DNA of 64,000 nucleotides from positions 310,001-374,000 of the forward strand of contig NZ_BAYE01000002.1 of NCBI RefSeq assembly GCF_000685095.1, given 5' to 3'. Shown here piece after piece: positions 63,095 through 64,000 of the stretch; within the stretch, counting starts at the first letter, position 1, and every line of letters starts with the position of its first letter. Origin of the DNA: Paraburkholderia caledonica NBRC 102488 (GTDB lineage Bacteria > Pseudomonadota > Gammaproteobacteria > Burkholderiales > Burkholderiaceae). Made by a program: the position numbers and the translations under genes. The notes under the pieces were generated by a model. It did no database searches, was not told the DNA's origin, and saw nothing but the letters and a program-made list of their open reading frames with translations.

Positions 63095-64000
63095 GAGATG
63101 CAGGGGCGAAAAGCGCGAGATAGGCCGCGGGATCGACGGGCGCGCCGTTGACCAGCACTTCGAAATGCAGATGCGGACCCGTCGAGCGCCCGGTCGATCC
63201 GACGTCGGCAATATATTGGCGCGGCAGCACCAGATCGCCGACATGCACGACGATGCGCGACGCGTGGCCGTATCGCGTCATGAGTCCGTTGCCATGATCT
63301 ATTTCGACCGCGTTGCCATAGCCGGATTTTTCGCCCGCGAGCACCACGCGGCCGCCTGCCGCGGCCAGTATCGGCACGCCGGTTCTGGCGACGAGGTCGA
63401 GACCCGGATGAAAACTCAGCCGATGCGTAAAGGGATCGACGCGGTTGCCGAACGGCGAACCGAAACGCGCACCGTCGGCGGGCATGCGGCCGGGAAACGC
63501 AGCATAAGCCATGGCGTGCGCGGCGGTCTGCTGTTCGAGCGCACGCAGCGTGGCGTCCATGCAATCGATCTGCTCGCCGGTGTCTTTTGCATCCGCGCGC
63601 GCACCCAGGTGCCGCATGACGCTGCTACACCGGCGCGGCGGCAGAGACGGACCGCCCTCGCCTTCGCTATCGGTTGCGTCGCCATCGCCGCCCGAAGCGG
63701 GTGATGCAGTAACCGGCGCGCCCTGCGCAACCGGCGCTGAGCGCGGTGTATTCAGACGCGCTTCGAAGTCTCGCAACGCGCCGACTTGCGCGCTGAGGCG
63801 CGCAATGCGCGGCTCGATTTGCGCCATTGATGCATTGAGCTTACCGAGCTGGTCGATCGCATAATCGCGCTCGATACGGTTCGCGGTTTGCATACCAGAC
63901 GCATCGTGCGCGGACCAGCGCACACCGATCGCGATACCCGCAACCAGCGCAAGAACCGCGGCCGCACTGGCGGCGCCGAGCGCGCGCGCCAACGCAAAAC
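63087..64000 (-). CDS. M23-family peptidoglycan endopeptidase (5' end outside window)
   Basis: At least 301 residues, with an N-terminal hydrophobic segment (ALGAASAAAVLALVAGIAIGV), a coiled-coil-prone region and a C-terminal LytM/M23 domain: GSPFGNRVDPFTHRLSFHPGLDLVARTGVPILAAAGGRVVLAGEKSGYGNAVEIDHGNG, and the zinc motif GPHLHFEVLVNG with HxH. The His of FHPGLD and the Asp complete the site. The only in-window start is a TTG at 63992 and the frame stays open to the edge, so the true start is probably further right. It should cleave peptidoglycan cross-links and lies upstream of the coiled-coil and bactofilin genes in one unit. Confidence 0.9.
   Translation of the reverse strand, partial: FALARALGAASAAAVLALVAGIAIGVRWSAHDASGMQTANRIERDYAIDQLGKLNASMAQIEPRIARLSAQVGALRDFEARLNTPRSAPVAQGAPVTASPASGGDGDATDSEGEGGPSLPPRRCSSVMRHLGARADAKDTGEQIDCMDATLRALEQQTAAHAMAYAAFPGRMPADGARFGSPFGNRVDPFTHRLSFHPGLDLVARTGVPILAAAGGRVVLAGEKSGYGNAVEIDHGNGLMTRYGHASRIVVHVGDLVLPRQYIADVGSTGRSTGPHLHFEVLVNGAPVDPAAYLALFAPASHG

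Noticed and set aside
1..64000. CRISPR arrays, tRNA or rRNA genes, insertion sequences and prophage modules
   Set aside because: No regularly spaced repeats, cloverleaf-like segments, transposase motifs or phage structural genes were found on reading; a dedicated search could still reveal weak cases.

Overview
The window reads as chromosomal DNA of a Burkholderia-type betaproteobacterium, most likely Paraburkholderia or Caballeronia. The basis is the high GC content of the housekeeping genes together with gene content typical of that group: a YdeP-type molybdoenzyme, a bacterial RIO kinase, a VgrG/PAAR cassette, a bactofilin next to an M23 peptidase, an IorAB-type molybdenum hydroxylase, and several LysR/AraC/LacI regulators. 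No rRNA, tRNA or CRISPR array was recognised. All family assignments come from motifs read by eye; no database search was run.

Layout. 1-2.6 kb: a YdeP-type molybdopterin oxidoreductase and the first codons of a downstream gene. 3.3-11.6 kb: a papain-like amidase-type protein, then a surface-polysaccharide island (three GT2 glycosyltransferases, a two-module HAD-type protein and a Wzx-like flippase), visibly richer in A+T than the rest. 11.7-15.2 kb: a decayed Na/Pi cotransporter remnant, a beta-propeller lipoprotein and dinB behind a perfect LexA box. 15.2-23.5 kb: a five-gene unit for RND efflux (permease, adaptor, outer-membrane factor) with its own OmpR-type regulator and sensor kinase. 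23.7-29.2 kb: VOC protein, LysR regulator, LysE-type exporter, SulP transporter, RIO kinase. 29.2-36.3 kb: a beta-glucoside/glucose utilisation operon (GH1, binding protein, two permeases, ATPase, LacI regulator) headed by a perfect palindromic operator. 36.6-38.4 kb: a lone SsuA-like binding protein and a small secreted Gly-rich protein.

39.0-44.8 kb holds the most interesting locus, a compact type VI secretion cassette. A PAAR protein overlaps a VgrG of 1277 residues whose C-terminal extension carries an HExxH motif (HEARH), so it is probably an evolved VgrG with a metallopeptidase toxin. Two tandem exported proteins, probably immunity proteins, follow. The first overlaps the toxin tail out of frame. 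The second copy carries a duplicated toxin tail upstream of and within its signal-peptide region, where the base changes are silent in the toxin frame but not in the immunity frame. It has also lost exactly 54 codons between two 11-bp direct repeats.

44.8-52.0 kb: an ECF sigma/anti-sigma pair with a DUF1295 protein and a CFA-type methyltransferase faces a divergent operon of FAD amine-oxidase-like protein, DUF1365 protein and a second CFA-type methyltransferase. This looks like a stress-controlled membrane-lipid modification system. 52.2-64.0 kb: YpfJ-type zinc peptidase, small membrane protein, a strong orphan terminator, an OxlT-type MFS transporter, RidA-family protein, an AraC regulator divergent from IorA/IorB, an MHYT-GGDEF-EAL protein, and a bactofilin / membrane coiled-coil / M23 peptidase group that runs off the right edge.
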